Assembly: GCA_020026375.1 (NCBI GenBank)
Contig: JAHHQN010000033.1
Coordinates: 1-18,656 of the forward strand
Reading direction: 5' to 3'
Source of the DNA: Alistipes sp.
GTDB lineage: Bacteria; Bacteroidota; Bacteroidia; Bacteroidales; Rikenellaceae
Length of the DNA: 18,656 bases
Shown: piece after piece, positions 7,231-15,525 of the stretch
Layout: the number at the start of each line of letters is the position of its first letter
How positions within the stretch are numbered: the stretch's first letter is position 1
Translations under genes and position numbers: made by a program
Notes under the pieces: generated by a model
What the model saw: only the letters and a program-made list of their open reading frames with translations
Databases searched by the model: none
Told to the model about the DNA's origin: nothing

Positions 7231-7274
7231 CAGATACAAAAAATCAGATTTGAGATTAAAATCATTTACCCTTT
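7183..7274 (-). ncRNA. Predicted cis-antisense small RNA opposite the susC leader
   Basis: From the minus-strand -7 element at 7281-7288, transcription would start near 7274 and read through the susC leader. About 60-65 nt on, the minus strand forms TCCGAAACT / AGTCTCGGA (8 bp with one A-C mismatch, 8-nt loop) followed by TA and seven Ts (A-run 7183-7189), a plausible terminator. A second hairpin followed by Ts (7137-7172) could give a longer form. The RNA would be about 90 nt (or about 137 nt) and fully complementary to the region just upstream of the susC start codon. DonS-type antisense RNAs that repress susC are known from N-glycan PULs of Bacteroides. This call rests on position and signals only. 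Confidence 0.4.
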
Positions 7275-7280
7275 AAGCAA

Positions 7281-7288
7281 CAAATATA
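7281..7288 (-). promoter_or_regulatory. Antisense -7 element overlapping the susC start codon
   Basis: The minus strand reads TATATTTG, a perfect TAnnTTTG whose first base is opposite the A of the susC ATG. A CTTG stands at 7305-7308 (minus strand), 16 nt upstream, which is shorter than the usual 19-21 nt spacing. A match of this kind is expected by chance only about once in 4 kb per strand in random sequence, but more often in AT-rich leaders. Confidence 0.45.
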
Positions 7289-10200
7289 TGAAGAATAAAA
7301 GTATCAAGCACTACAAGAGCTTGATAATCTCGCTCTTCTCTGCGCTTTTAGGCCTTTTGACGGTCCAAACCACATGGGCACAGGCTGCCAGCGTCACCAT
7401 TCACATGCGTCAGGTCAAGATGTCGCAGGTCATGAGTGAAATAGAGAAACAAACCAAATATCTGTTCATCTACGACAAGGGTATCGGTGTCGACAAGACC
7501 ACCAGCAGCGTAGATGTAACCAATGGCACCGTATCGGCAGCCCTGACACAGATGGTCAACGGCACCGACATCAATTACGAAATCAACGGTTCGAACATTA
7601 TCCTCAGCCCCAAACAGAAGGACAATTCGGGTCCGCGTACCATAAAAGGTGTGGTGAAGGATTCCAAAGGCGAAGTCGTGATTGGAGCCGCCGTGCTGGT
7701 GAAAGGCACCACCATCGGTGTGACCACCGACATTGAAGGCGCCTACGAAATCAACGTACCCGCCCCCGCCGGCCAGGCCGTACTCCAAGTCAACTATCTG
7801 GGTTACGAGCCGATGGAGGTAACCGTCGCCAACCGTTCGATGATTGACATCACCCTTCAGGAGCAGGCCATGAACATGGACGCTGTCGTAGTGACCGCAC
7901 TGGGTATCAAGCGCGAGGAGAAATCGCTGACCTACAATGTGCAGGAAGTGGCCGGAGAACTGGTGAATACCGTCAAGGACGCCAACTTCGTCAACTCGCT
8001 GTCAGGTAAGGTGGCCGGTCTGCAGATCAATGCCAGCGCTTCGGGTGTCGGCGGTTCGTCGCGAGTGGTGATGCGTGGTGTGAAGTCCATCAGCGGCAAC
8101 AACAACGCACTCTATGTCATCGACGGTATCCCCATGCCCGACCTGCGCTCGGAGCAGACCGACGGTACCTTCGAGACTCCCGACGGCGGCGATTTCGAAG
8201 GTATCTCCAACCTCAACCCCGAAGACATCGAGTCGATGACCGTACTTTCGGGTGCAACGGCTGCAGCCCTCTACGGTTCGCAGGGTGCCAACGGTGTCAT
8301 CGTCATCACCACCAAGAAGGGTGAGGAGGGTCGCGTGAGAGTCAACTACTCGAACAACACCACCTTCTCGTCGTCTTTCGTGATGCCCAAATTCCAGAAC
8401 ACCTACGGCACCGACCCCACATCACCCTCGATGAGCTGGGGCGCAAAACTGGACACTCCCTCGTCGTATGACCCCGAGGATTTCTTCCAGACCGGTTTTG
8501 AGGAGAACAACGCCCTCTCGATTTCGGGCGGTACGGAGACCAACCAGACCTACTTCTCGGCAGCAACCCTCAATTCGCGCGGTATCATTCCCAACAACGT
8601 CTACAACCGTTACAACTTCTCGGTCCGCAATACGACGATGCTCATCAAGGACAAACTCACACTTGACTTGAGCGCGACCTACATGCGTCAGTACAAACGC
8701 AACCCTCTGATCCAGGGTCTGTACCACAACCCTCTGATTCCTATCTATCTGTTCCCCCGCGGCGACGATATCTCCAAGTATGAGGTCTATGAGCGCTACG
8801 ACGCCACAGCCGGCTACATGAAGCAGTTCTGGCCGCTGGAGTTCATCACCGGCGTCGAGAACCCGTGGTGGGTCACCAACCGCCAGCTGTTCGAGAACAC
8901 CGCCCACCGCTACTCGTTCAACGCCACGCTGAAGTGGGACATCGCCGATTGGATTACCCTGACCGGACGTGTGCGCACCGACAACCTGTCAATGAACTAC
9001 ACCCGAAAGATCTACGCATCGTCGAACCGTCTGTTCGCCTCGGAGTTCGGTAACTTCCAGAACAACAAGGTACTCCACAACAACCTCTATGCCGACGCCC
9101 TGCTTTCGATCAACAAGAACTTCTGCGACAACAAACTCTCGCTGTCGGTGAATCTGGGTGCCAGCCTCCTCGACGACAAGAATGACGGTCAGGGTTTCGA
9201 GGGACACCTCGCCACCCTTCCCAACAAATTCTCGGTCACCAACATCAACATGAACCACTCGCAGACAATCCCCTACGCCGACCGCTACCACGACCAGCGT
9301 CAGGCCATCTACGCCACGGCACAAATCGGCTGGAACAGCATGTTGTTCCTCGATGTGACGGCACGTAACGAGTGGGCCTCGCAGTTGGCCAACACCCCCA
9401 ACACCAACATCTTCTACCCCTCGGTAGGTCTGTCGGCCGTCATCTCGTCGATGTGCAACACCGAGAAAATCGGCATCTCGTTCCTGAAAATCCGCGCTTC
9501 GTACGCCGAGGTGGGTAATGCCCCCCAGCGTTTCATCACCGGAGTCAACACCCCCATTCAGACAGGCGGTATCGTCTCTTCGGACACCTACGCCCCGGCC
9601 GTGAATCTGACTCCCGAACGCACAAAATCGTTTGAGGTGGGTATGAACGCCAAATTCCTGAAGAACAAGATCTGGCTGGATTTCACCTACTACAACACCA
9701 ACACCTACAACCAGCTGTTCAGCTACGACGCTCCCCCCTCGTCGGGTTACAAGCGCGCCTTCATCAATGCCGGAAAGGTGAACAACTGGGGTATTGAAGC
9801 CGTATTGGGCTACAAGAACAAATGGAACGAATTCCGCTGGTCGACCAACGTAAACTTCTCGATGAACCGCAACGAAATCAAGGAGCTGGTACCTGAAGGC
9901 ACACGCGACGTTGCCGGCAACCTGGTCAACATCACGGAGGTCAACAAGGACTACGGCGGCTATCGCATGAAGATTCGCAAGGGCGGCTCGATTGGCGATT
10001 TCTATGTGACGGGTCTGAAGACCGACGACCAGGGACAAATCTATGTCGACCCCAACTCGAACACCGTCACCACCGACCCCAACACCTGGATTTACGGCGG
10101 TAACACCGAGGCCAAGTGCCGTCTGGGTTGGAACAACCAGTTCTCCTACAAGGGTGTCAACCTGGGAGTGTTGTTCGACGCACGTATCGGCGGCCACGGT

Positions 10201-10608
10201 ACATCGGCCACCCAGGCACTCATGGACCGCTGGGGTGCTTCGCAGGCATCGGCAGAAGCCCGCGAGAACGGCGGCGTGTGGATTTCAGAGAATCAGAAGA
10301 TTCCCGACGCAAAGGTATTCTACGCAAACAACGGCAACGGACTCTCGATGTTGTCGCACTATGTCTACAGCATGACCAACGTCCGTCTGCGCGAAATGAC
10401 CATCGGCTATGATCTGCCCTCGAAGTGGTTCAACGACAAAGTCGCCATGACAGTTTCGCTCGTCGGCCGCAACCTGTGGATGCTCTACAACAAGGCTCCG
10501 TTCGACCCCGAGGTGACAGCTTCGACCGGCACCTACTATCAGGGCCTCGACTATTTCATGCAGCCCAGCACCCGCACCTTCGGCTTTAGTGTCAGACTCC
10601 AATTCTAA
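7288..10608 (+). CDS. SusC/RagA-type TonB-dependent outer-membrane transporter with STN domain
   Basis: This 1106-residue outer-membrane channel imports oligosaccharides together with a SusD lid. The signal peptide (1-31) ends at TTWAQA. The STN domain (about 34-107, VTIHMRQVKMSQVMSEIEKQ) is the part that talks to an anti-sigma factor. A carboxypeptidase-regulatory-like domain follows (about 118-192, IKGVVKDSKGEVVIGAAVLV). The TonB-box-like MDAVVVTALG lies at 197-206. The plug (about 215-345) carries the SusC signature ending GNNNALYVIDGIP. The remainder is the beta-barrel ending in the aromatic RTFGFSVRLQF. The length is typical for this STN-bearing class. susD follows after 14 nt, so the pair is co-transcribed. 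Control is probably by the upstream ECF sigma/FecR pair and possibly by an antisense RNA over the leader. The TonB-family protein at 16656-17462 is a possible energiser. Confidence 0.95.
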   Translation: MKNKSIKHYKSLIISLFSALLGLLTVQTTWAQAASVTIHMRQVKMSQVMSEIEKQTKYLFIYDKGIGVDKTTSSVDVTNGTVSAALTQMVNGTDINYEINGSNIILSPKQKDNSGPRTIKGVVKDSKGEVVIGAAVLVKGTTIGVTTDIEGAYEINVPAPAGQAVLQVNYLGYEPMEVTVANRSMIDITLQEQAMNMDAVVVTALGIKREEKSLTYNVQEVAGELVNTVKDANFVNSLSGKVAGLQINASASGVGGSSRVVMRGVKSISGNNNALYVIDGIPMPDLRSEQTDGTFETPDGGDFEGISNLNPEDIESMTVLSGATAAALYGSQGANGVIVITTKKGEEGRVRVNYSNNTTFSSSFVMPKFQNTYGTDPTSPSMSWGAKLDTPSSYDPEDFFQTGFEENNALSISGGTETNQTYFSAATLNSRGIIPNNVYNRYNFSVRNTTMLIKDKLTLDLSATYMRQYKRNPLIQGLYHNPLIPIYLFPRGDDISKYEVYERYDATAGYMKQFWPLEFITGVENPWWVTNRQLFENTAHRYSFNATLKWDIADWITLTGRVRTDNLSMNYTRKIYASSNRLFASEFGNFQNNKVLHNNLYADALLSINKNFCDNKLSLSVNLGASLLDDKNDGQGFEGHLATLPNKFSVTNINMNHSQTIPYADRYHDQRQAIYATAQIGWNSMLFLDVTARNEWASQLANTPNTNIFYPSVGLSAVISSMCNTEKIGISFLKIRASYAEVGNAPQRFITGVNTPIQTGGIVSSDTYAPAVNLTPERTKSFEVGMNAKFLKNKIWLDFTYYNTNTYNQLFSYDAPPSSGYKRAFINAGKVNNWGIEAVLGYKNKWNEFRWSTNVNFSMNRNEIKELVPEGTRDVAGNLVNITEVNKDYGGYRMKIRKGGSIGDFYVTGLKTDDQGQIYVDPNSNTVTTDPNTWIYGGNTEAKCRLGWNNQFSYKGVNLGVLFDARIGGHGTSATQALMDRWGASQASAEARENGGVWISENQKIPDAKVFYANNGNGLSMLSHYVYSMTNVRLREMTIGYDLPSKWFNDKVAMTVSLVGRNLWMLYNKAPFDPEVTASTGTYYQGLDYFMQPSTRTFGFSVRLQF

Positions 10609-10622
10609 AACATCAAACATCA

Positions 10623-12179
10623 ATGAAACGATATAATCATATTTTAGGCTCGTTCGCCGCTCTGGCACTCACAGCGTGCACAGGCGACTTCGACACCTTC
10701 AATACCAATCCCGACGCGGCGCAGACGATTGACAAGAAGACCTACATCACCACCATGGAGATGGACGCAGTCATTCCGTGCAGTGACATCACCGCCAACA
10801 TGTTCCAGCGCGCCTGCAATCTGATTGGAGATGCCTACGCCGGATATCTCTCGCCGATTCAGGCCTTCAACGGCGGCAGCTACACCTGTACCTACGACCT
10901 CGACGGTACGGATTACAATGATTCGCAGTTCGAGTGTACGTTCACCAACGTGATGCCCGCATGGCTCAATCTCAAGTACGCCCACCAGAACAACCAGATT
11001 ACCGACGACACCTTCGCCATTGCCGAGGTCATCAAGGTGATGGCTATCCAGCGCACTACCGACATGTACGGTCCTCTGCCCGTGTCGCACTTCGGCGAAC
11101 CGAACAACCCCTACGAATCACAGCAGGACATCTACGCCAACATGTTCAAGGACCTGAACGCTGCCATCGAAGTGCTGAAGGAGTACACCGCAAACGCCGG
11201 AAACGCCCGTCCGCTCGAGAAGGTGGACTTGATCTACCAGGGCGAATACGCCAAGTGGCTGAAGTTGGCCAACTCCCAGAAACTGCGTATGGCGATGCGT
11301 ATCCGTTACGCCGATCCCCAGGCAGCAAAGACCTATGCCGAAGAGGCCGTGCGCGACGGTGTGATGTCGTCGACCGATGACGCCGCCTGGCTGAAAAGCT
11401 ACAATGCAGTGCAGGTCTACAATCCCCTCGAGGAGGTGTGGAACGCCTATATGGACACACGCATGGGTGCAACGATGGACGCCTACATGAACGGGTATGA
11501 GGACCCGCGTCTGGCCGCTTATTTCAAACCCTGCGAGGACGGTCTCTACCACGGTGTGCGTTCGGGTATCCGCTCGATGCTGAAGGCCAACTACCTCAAC
11601 CTGTCACAACCCAATGTAGCAAAGGATACTCCCGTGGTATGGTTCCTGGCTTCGGAGGTGGCCTTCCTGCGCGCCGAGGGTGCCATGCTGGGTTGGAACA
11701 TGGGCGGTGACGACGCCACCCTCTACAACGAGGGCATCAAGTTGTCGTTCATGGAGAGAGGGCTGAGTGCCGATGCCGCCTCGACCTATGCCGCCCTCAC
11801 CGCCGAACCGGTTGAGTTTGTCGACATGTCGAAAGACTCGTCGAAGCACAATGCCGCCAAACCTTCGACCATCACTCCCCGCTGGGAGACAGAGGCTTCA
11901 AACGAGGTCAAGCTGGAGCGAATCATCACCCAGAAATGGATTGCCATGTATCCCAACGGACAGGAAGCATGGTCGGAGTTCCGCCGCACGGGTTACCCCA
12001 AGGTAATCCCCATCGTCGACAACATGAGCGGCGGCAAGGTCAGCACCACCAAACAGGTACGCCGCATGACCTTCAGCCGTTCGGAGTACTCGAACAATGC
12101 CGACGGTGTGGCACAGGCAGTTGAACTGCTGGGCGGTCCCGACACCGGAAACACAAAACTTTGGTGGGACCAGAAATAA
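10623..12179 (+). CDS. SusD/RagB-family glycan-binding lipoprotein
   Basis: The 518-residue lipoprotein has a signal ending in LALTAC with Cys19. After it come the TGDFDTFNTNPDA start and a C-terminal GGPDTGNTKLWWD block, both typical of the SusD-like 2 branch of SusD/RagB proteins. SusD caps the SusC channel at the cell surface and binds the glycan. The ligand here should be the N-glycan released by the adjacent GH18 enzyme, by context. It starts 14 nt after susC and ends 23 nt before the GH18 gene, so it sits inside one operon. No frame damage is seen. Confidence 0.93.
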   Translation: MKRYNHILGSFAALALTACTGDFDTFNTNPDAAQTIDKKTYITTMEMDAVIPCSDITANMFQRACNLIGDAYAGYLSPIQAFNGGSYTCTYDLDGTDYNDSQFECTFTNVMPAWLNLKYAHQNNQITDDTFAIAEVIKVMAIQRTTDMYGPLPVSHFGEPNNPYESQQDIYANMFKDLNAAIEVLKEYTANAGNARPLEKVDLIYQGEYAKWLKLANSQKLRMAMRIRYADPQAAKTYAEEAVRDGVMSSTDDAAWLKSYNAVQVYNPLEEVWNAYMDTRMGATMDAYMNGYEDPRLAAYFKPCEDGLYHGVRSGIRSMLKANYLNLSQPNVAKDTPVVWFLASEVAFLRAEGAMLGWNMGGDDATLYNEGIKLSFMERGLSADAASTYAALTAEPVEFVDMSKDSSKHNAAKPSTITPRWETEASNEVKLERIITQKWIAMYPNGQEAWSEFRRTGYPKVIPIVDNMSGGKVSTTKQVRRMTFSRSEYSNNADGVAQAVELLGGPDTGNTKLWWDQK

Positions 12180-12202
12180 AAGAACCTTAACACAGACAAA
12201 AG

Positions 12203-14101
12203 ATGAAAAGAATCTTAAAATCAATATTGGCCGTTGCTCTCATGGGTATATCCGCCGTGGGGTGTTCCGACTGGACGGATAACGAGCGTGAGATTACCCA
12301 GCACCCCGAAGAGCAATCCCCCATCATACGCGACGACGCCTACTACCAGGCTTTGCGCGAATACAAAAAGACCAACCACAAAATCGCTTTCGGCTGGTAC
12401 GGTTCATGGACCGCAGTAGGTGCTTCGTATCAGACCCGTCTGCAGTCGGCTCCCGACTCGATGGACATCATCTCGATTTGGAGCCAGTGGCATACGCTGA
12501 CCCCCGAGCAGATTGCCGACAAGGAATTCGTACAGAAAATCAAGGGTACGAAAGTCACCTACACCATCTTCTCGGACAAAATGCCCGAACCGTTCCTGAC
12601 TGAAATCGGCAAGGGCGAATACACCGACGAAGCCATTGAAGCCTATGCCAAGGCCTACTGCAAGGACTCGATGGACAAATATAACTACGATGGTATAGAC
12701 ATTGACTACGAGCCGGGATTCGGTGCCAGCGGTCCATTTGTCGGTCACGACAATGAACTGTTCTCGAAACTGATCATCGCCATGAGCAAGTATGTAGGTC
12801 CCAAATCGGGTACCGGACGTCTGCTGATGATTGACGGTGTTCCTTTTGCTGTGGCCAAGGAGGTTGTAGACTGTTTCGATTACGGTATCGTCCAGGCTTA
12901 TGCCTCTTCAGGTTACACAGACCTGCAAAGCCGTTTCAACAAAGCAGCAGCCAAAGGCTGGAAGCCCGAACAGTACATCTTTGCCGAGAACTTCGAGTCG
13001 TATTGGAAAACCGGCGGAGTCAATCACACCTGTTCAGACGGACGCATCGTACATTCGCTGCTTGGCATGGCACGCTTCAACCCCACACAGGGTTTCGGAG
13101 CCGGTTTCGGAGCCTACCACATGGAGTATGAGTATGCCAATACCGAGACTCCCTACAAATACATGCGTCAGGCCATTCAGGACGTCAATCCCTCCGGAGG
13201 CGCACTGATCGTAAATCTGAGTTCGGCCAACGTAAGCAACAACAAGATTGTAATCGAAGACGACGGTTCTCTGACCGGAGAGGTTAATGATGCCATTCAA
13301 CTGGTCGCCAACCGTCCCGTCGCAACAGACATGTCGTTCGCCACAACGCTGAACAACGACCTGGTGAAGGAGTACAACACCAAGCATGGCACCGAATACC
13401 AGACGGTGGATCCCTCATTGGTGGGAATCGGTCCGGTCAACTTCGCCGCCAACGATTACATTTCGAGCAAGATGGAAGTGAAGGTCGACTTTGCCAAACT
13501 GACCAAGGGTTCCTATCTGATTCCCATCGTGGTAGAACTTCCCGAGAACGAGACAATCTCCATGAAGGGCAGCAATATCCACTATTTGCTGGTCGAGTTG
13601 GTACAGACCGGCATTCAGACAGATGCCACTGCGGTGACGGGCAACAAACTCGCTCCCAACGGCTGGCAGATGCAGGTCTACCAGCAGGATTTCTCATCGG
13701 GAGCCAACGGTGTATGGAACTTCGACAACAACGTGCTGTTTGACGGAACACTCGGCAAGGGTTGGTATGGCAACAGTGCAAGCTGGTCATGGGGTGAAGG
13801 CGGCAACTTCATCGTCGACATGGGCCAACAGCATGAAGTCAGCGGCATGCGTTGGCATGGCCATATGTGGCAGCAGGACGCCAAAGCCAACATTGTGGAC
13901 GTCGTTTACAGCGAGGACGGACAGAACTGGAAACCGATAGCCTACGGTATCCCCTTCCAGCCTCACATGACCGACGACGGCTGGAAAATCATACAATTCA
14001 AACAACCCGTAAAGGCACAGCACCTGCGTGTATATGTAGGCCGGTTCAGCAACGGCTATACCAGCATGGACGAACTGGAGATTTACGCTCCTGCAAACTA
14101 A
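12203..14101 (+). CDS. GH18 endo-beta-N-acetylglucosaminidase-like lipoprotein with DUF1735 and F5/8 type C domains
   Basis: The 632-residue lipoprotein has signal MGISAVGC with Cys21. The GH18 barrel (about 55-335) has the family motif DGIDIDYE at 163-170. E170 is the catalytic acid and D168 the partner that assists the substrate N-acetyl group. Single-domain enzymes of this type cut between the two GlcNAc residues of the N-glycan core. A DUF1735 (BT_3987-like) domain follows at about 365-468, and a discoidin/F5-8 type C carbohydrate-binding module at about 475-632. From memory, the characterised BT3987 has its DUF1735 region N-terminal to the GH18 barrel, so this order differs. The protein is likely surface-exposed, releasing glycans from host or plant glycoproteins for the SusCD pair encoded upstream. 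Whether it prefers high-mannose, hybrid or complex glycans is not visible in the sequence; the GH92 neighbour argues for high-mannose. Confidence 0.88.
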   Translation: MKRILKSILAVALMGISAVGCSDWTDNEREITQHPEEQSPIIRDDAYYQALREYKKTNHKIAFGWYGSWTAVGASYQTRLQSAPDSMDIISIWSQWHTLTPEQIADKEFVQKIKGTKVTYTIFSDKMPEPFLTEIGKGEYTDEAIEAYAKAYCKDSMDKYNYDGIDIDYEPGFGASGPFVGHDNELFSKLIIAMSKYVGPKSGTGRLLMIDGVPFAVAKEVVDCFDYGIVQAYASSGYTDLQSRFNKAAAKGWKPEQYIFAENFESYWKTGGVNHTCSDGRIVHSLLGMARFNPTQGFGAGFGAYHMEYEYANTETPYKYMRQAIQDVNPSGGALIVNLSSANVSNNKIVIEDDGSLTGEVNDAIQLVANRPVATDMSFATTLNNDLVKEYNTKHGTEYQTVDPSLVGIGPVNFAANDYISSKMEVKVDFAKLTKGSYLIPIVVELPENETISMKGSNIHYLLVELVQTGIQTDATAVTGNKLAPNGWQMQVYQQDFSSGANGVWNFDNNVLFDGTLGKGWYGNSASWSWGEGGNFIVDMGQQHEVSGMRWHGHMWQQDAKANIVDVVYSEDGQNWKPIAYGIPFQPHMTDDGWKIIQFKQPVKAQHLRVYVGRFSNGYTSMDELEIYAPAN

Positions 14102-14118
14102 TAAAACACAGACATATT

Positions 14119-15261
14119 ATGAAACCCAAATATTTGATTGCCTCGCTGTTCATGGCGGCCTTTGCAATGGCCGGCTGCCAGGAAACAGCCGAGACCTATC
14201 CGGCCCTCTACATCACAGAGGCACAGGTCAACACCGACAAATCGATGACTATCGACACCCCTCCGGCAGCAACCAGCTTCACCGTGTCGTCATCGGTAGC
14301 CGCATCGCAGGACATCGATGTGGAACTGGAAATCCGTCCCGACCTTCTGGAAGCCTACAACGCCAAATACCAGAAGAACTATCAGCTTCCTCCCCAGGGT
14401 TGCTTCGAGCTGGAAAGCACCAATGCGACAATTCTGGCCGGCTACAACACCTCGTCGAAAGTCAACTTCGTGGTCAATTCCATCTCGGAGTTCGCCGAGG
14501 GTGTGACCTACTGTGTCCCCGTAGCCATCAAATCGGCAAGCGGCGACATGACCGTTCTGGAACCCAGCCGTGTATTGTACATCGTATTGAAGACCCCCGT
14601 ATTCAGCAAAGCCATGATGATGGGGCCCAACATCTACGAAATCCATTCGTTCAAGGACAACAGCGATGTCGCAGGTTGGTCGCAACTGACCCTGGAGGCT
14701 CGCGTCTACATGCTCGACTTCTGCCACCATGATCCCTACATCAGTTCTGTAATCGGTATTGAGGGTGAGTGTCTGGTTCGCTTCGGCGACGTGAAAGTCG
14801 ACAAGGACTGCATACAGATTTGCCACGAATCCTATCAGCCTGCCGCCACCGACAAGCCCTTCTCCAAGAACAGATGGTATCATGTAGCTGCCGTGTGGAC
14901 AGGTTCTTCATGGGATTTATACATCGACGGTCAGTTTGCATCGGGTGTCGCCACTCAGGGCGAGACAATCGATCTGTCACAGAAGCCGTTCTATCTGGGT
15001 GCCTCCTACGGTAGAGGCCGTACACTGAACGGCTACATGGCGGAGTGCCGTGTCTGGAAACGCGCCCTCACACAGGCCGAAATCGCCAACAACATGAACT
15101 ATGTCGACCCCCAGTCTGACGGTCTGGTTGCTTACTGGCGAATGAATGAGTGGGAACCCTACGAGGGTGGCAAGAATGTTGTCAGAGACCTGACAGGTCA
15201 TGGCTACGATGCCATCGGCGACAGTTCCAAGCCTGAGATGATTGACACGAAGTGGTTGTAG
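14119..15261 (+). CDS. DUF1735-LamG surface lipoprotein, probable glycan-binding protein
   Basis: The 380-residue lipoprotein has signal FAMAGC with Cys20. Residues about 28-160 are a DUF1735 domain (ending near VLYIVLKTPVF). Residues about 190-350 form a concanavalin-like LamG domain, with the blocks RWYHVAAVW, WDLYIDGQ, FYLGASYGRGRTLNGYMAECRVW and LVAYWRMNE. No catalytic motif is visible. Proteins of this make-up sit next to GH18 genes in N-glycan PULs and act as surface glycan-binding proteins, which is the best inference here. The frame is open far upstream (to 13852), but that part overlaps the GH18 gene. The Met at 14119, 17 nt after the GH18 stop and opening a clean lipoprotein signal, is the start. 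It is the last gene before a strong terminator. Confidence 0.88.
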   Translation: MKPKYLIASLFMAAFAMAGCQETAETYPALYITEAQVNTDKSMTIDTPPAATSFTVSSSVAASQDIDVELEIRPDLLEAYNAKYQKNYQLPPQGCFELESTNATILAGYNTSSKVNFVVNSISEFAEGVTYCVPVAIKSASGDMTVLEPSRVLYIVLKTPVFSKAMMMGPNIYEIHSFKDNSDVAGWSQLTLEARVYMLDFCHHDPYISSVIGIEGECLVRFGDVKVDKDCIQICHESYQPAATDKPFSKNRWYHVAAVWTGSSWDLYIDGQFASGVATQGETIDLSQKPFYLGASYGRGRTLNGYMAECRVWKRALTQAEIANNMNYVDPQSDGLVAYWRMNEWEPYEGGKNVVRDLTGHGYDAIGDSSKPEMIDTKWL

Positions 15262-15283
15262 CCCCTTCTTAAAATCCATTTCC

Positions 15284-15318
15284 AATCCGTGGAGTCGAAA
15301 GATTCCACGGATTTTTTT
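15284..15318 (+). terminator. Terminator of the susCD-GH18 operon
   Basis: A 13-bp stem joins 15284-15296 and 15301-15313 (one G-U pair), closed by a GAAA tetraloop and running into seven Ts (15312-15318). It lies 22 nt after the last stop codon of the operon. Confidence 0.92.
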
Positions 15319-15350
15319 ATTGTCGGGATATTCGGTCTATGCCAAAAGGA

Positions 15351-15395
15351 TTCGGGGTTGTCGTGGAGATTTTCACAATCCACGACAACCCCGAA
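15351..15395. repeat. Perfect 17-bp inverted repeat between convergent terminators
   Basis: TTCGGGGTTGTCGTGGA (15351-15367) and its exact reverse complement (15379-15395) enclose an 11-nt loop. Neither strand has a T-run beyond it. It sits between the plus-strand operon terminator (15284-15318) and the minus-strand terminator (15460-15504). It could be a backup bidirectional terminator, a protein-binding palindrome, or part of a small RNA. The rest of 15262-15525 holds no gene that I can support. Confidence 0.6.
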
Positions 15396-15459
15396 AACAT
15401 ACGCTGCAATTCTGCAACGTCCGACACACGGCACCGCAGCCGTCCCTTCACTCAGGCAC

Positions 15460-15504
15460 AAAAAAAGGCGGCGACAACCCTGCCCGTGCAGAATCATCGC
15501 CGCC
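15460..15504 (-). terminator. Terminator of the small membrane protein gene
   Basis: GGCGGCGA (15467-15474) pairs with TCGCCGCC (15497-15504). An inner CTGC/GCAG stem on the minus strand shortens the 22-nt loop. On the minus strand seven Ts follow (A-run 15460-15466). It lies about 22 nt after the stop codon at 15526. Confidence 0.75.
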
Positions 15505-15525
15505 ACTCACTATGCAGAAATTACA

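Noticed and set aside
7208..7252. Plus-strand susC promoter at TAGTTTCG or CAGATTTG
   Set aside because: Each has one mismatch to TAnnTTTG and no -33 at the right spacing. susC is more likely read from an ECF promoter whose consensus I cannot verify by eye.
8989..10197. 402-codon minus-strand frame inside susC
   Set aside because: It is an antisense shadow of the SusC beta-barrel, with Val/Gly-rich composition and no recognisable domain.
13852..14118. Upstream extension of the DUF1735-LamG frame
   Set aside because: It overlaps the discoidin domain of the GH18 gene in another frame. The Met at 14119 starts a perfect lipoprotein signal.
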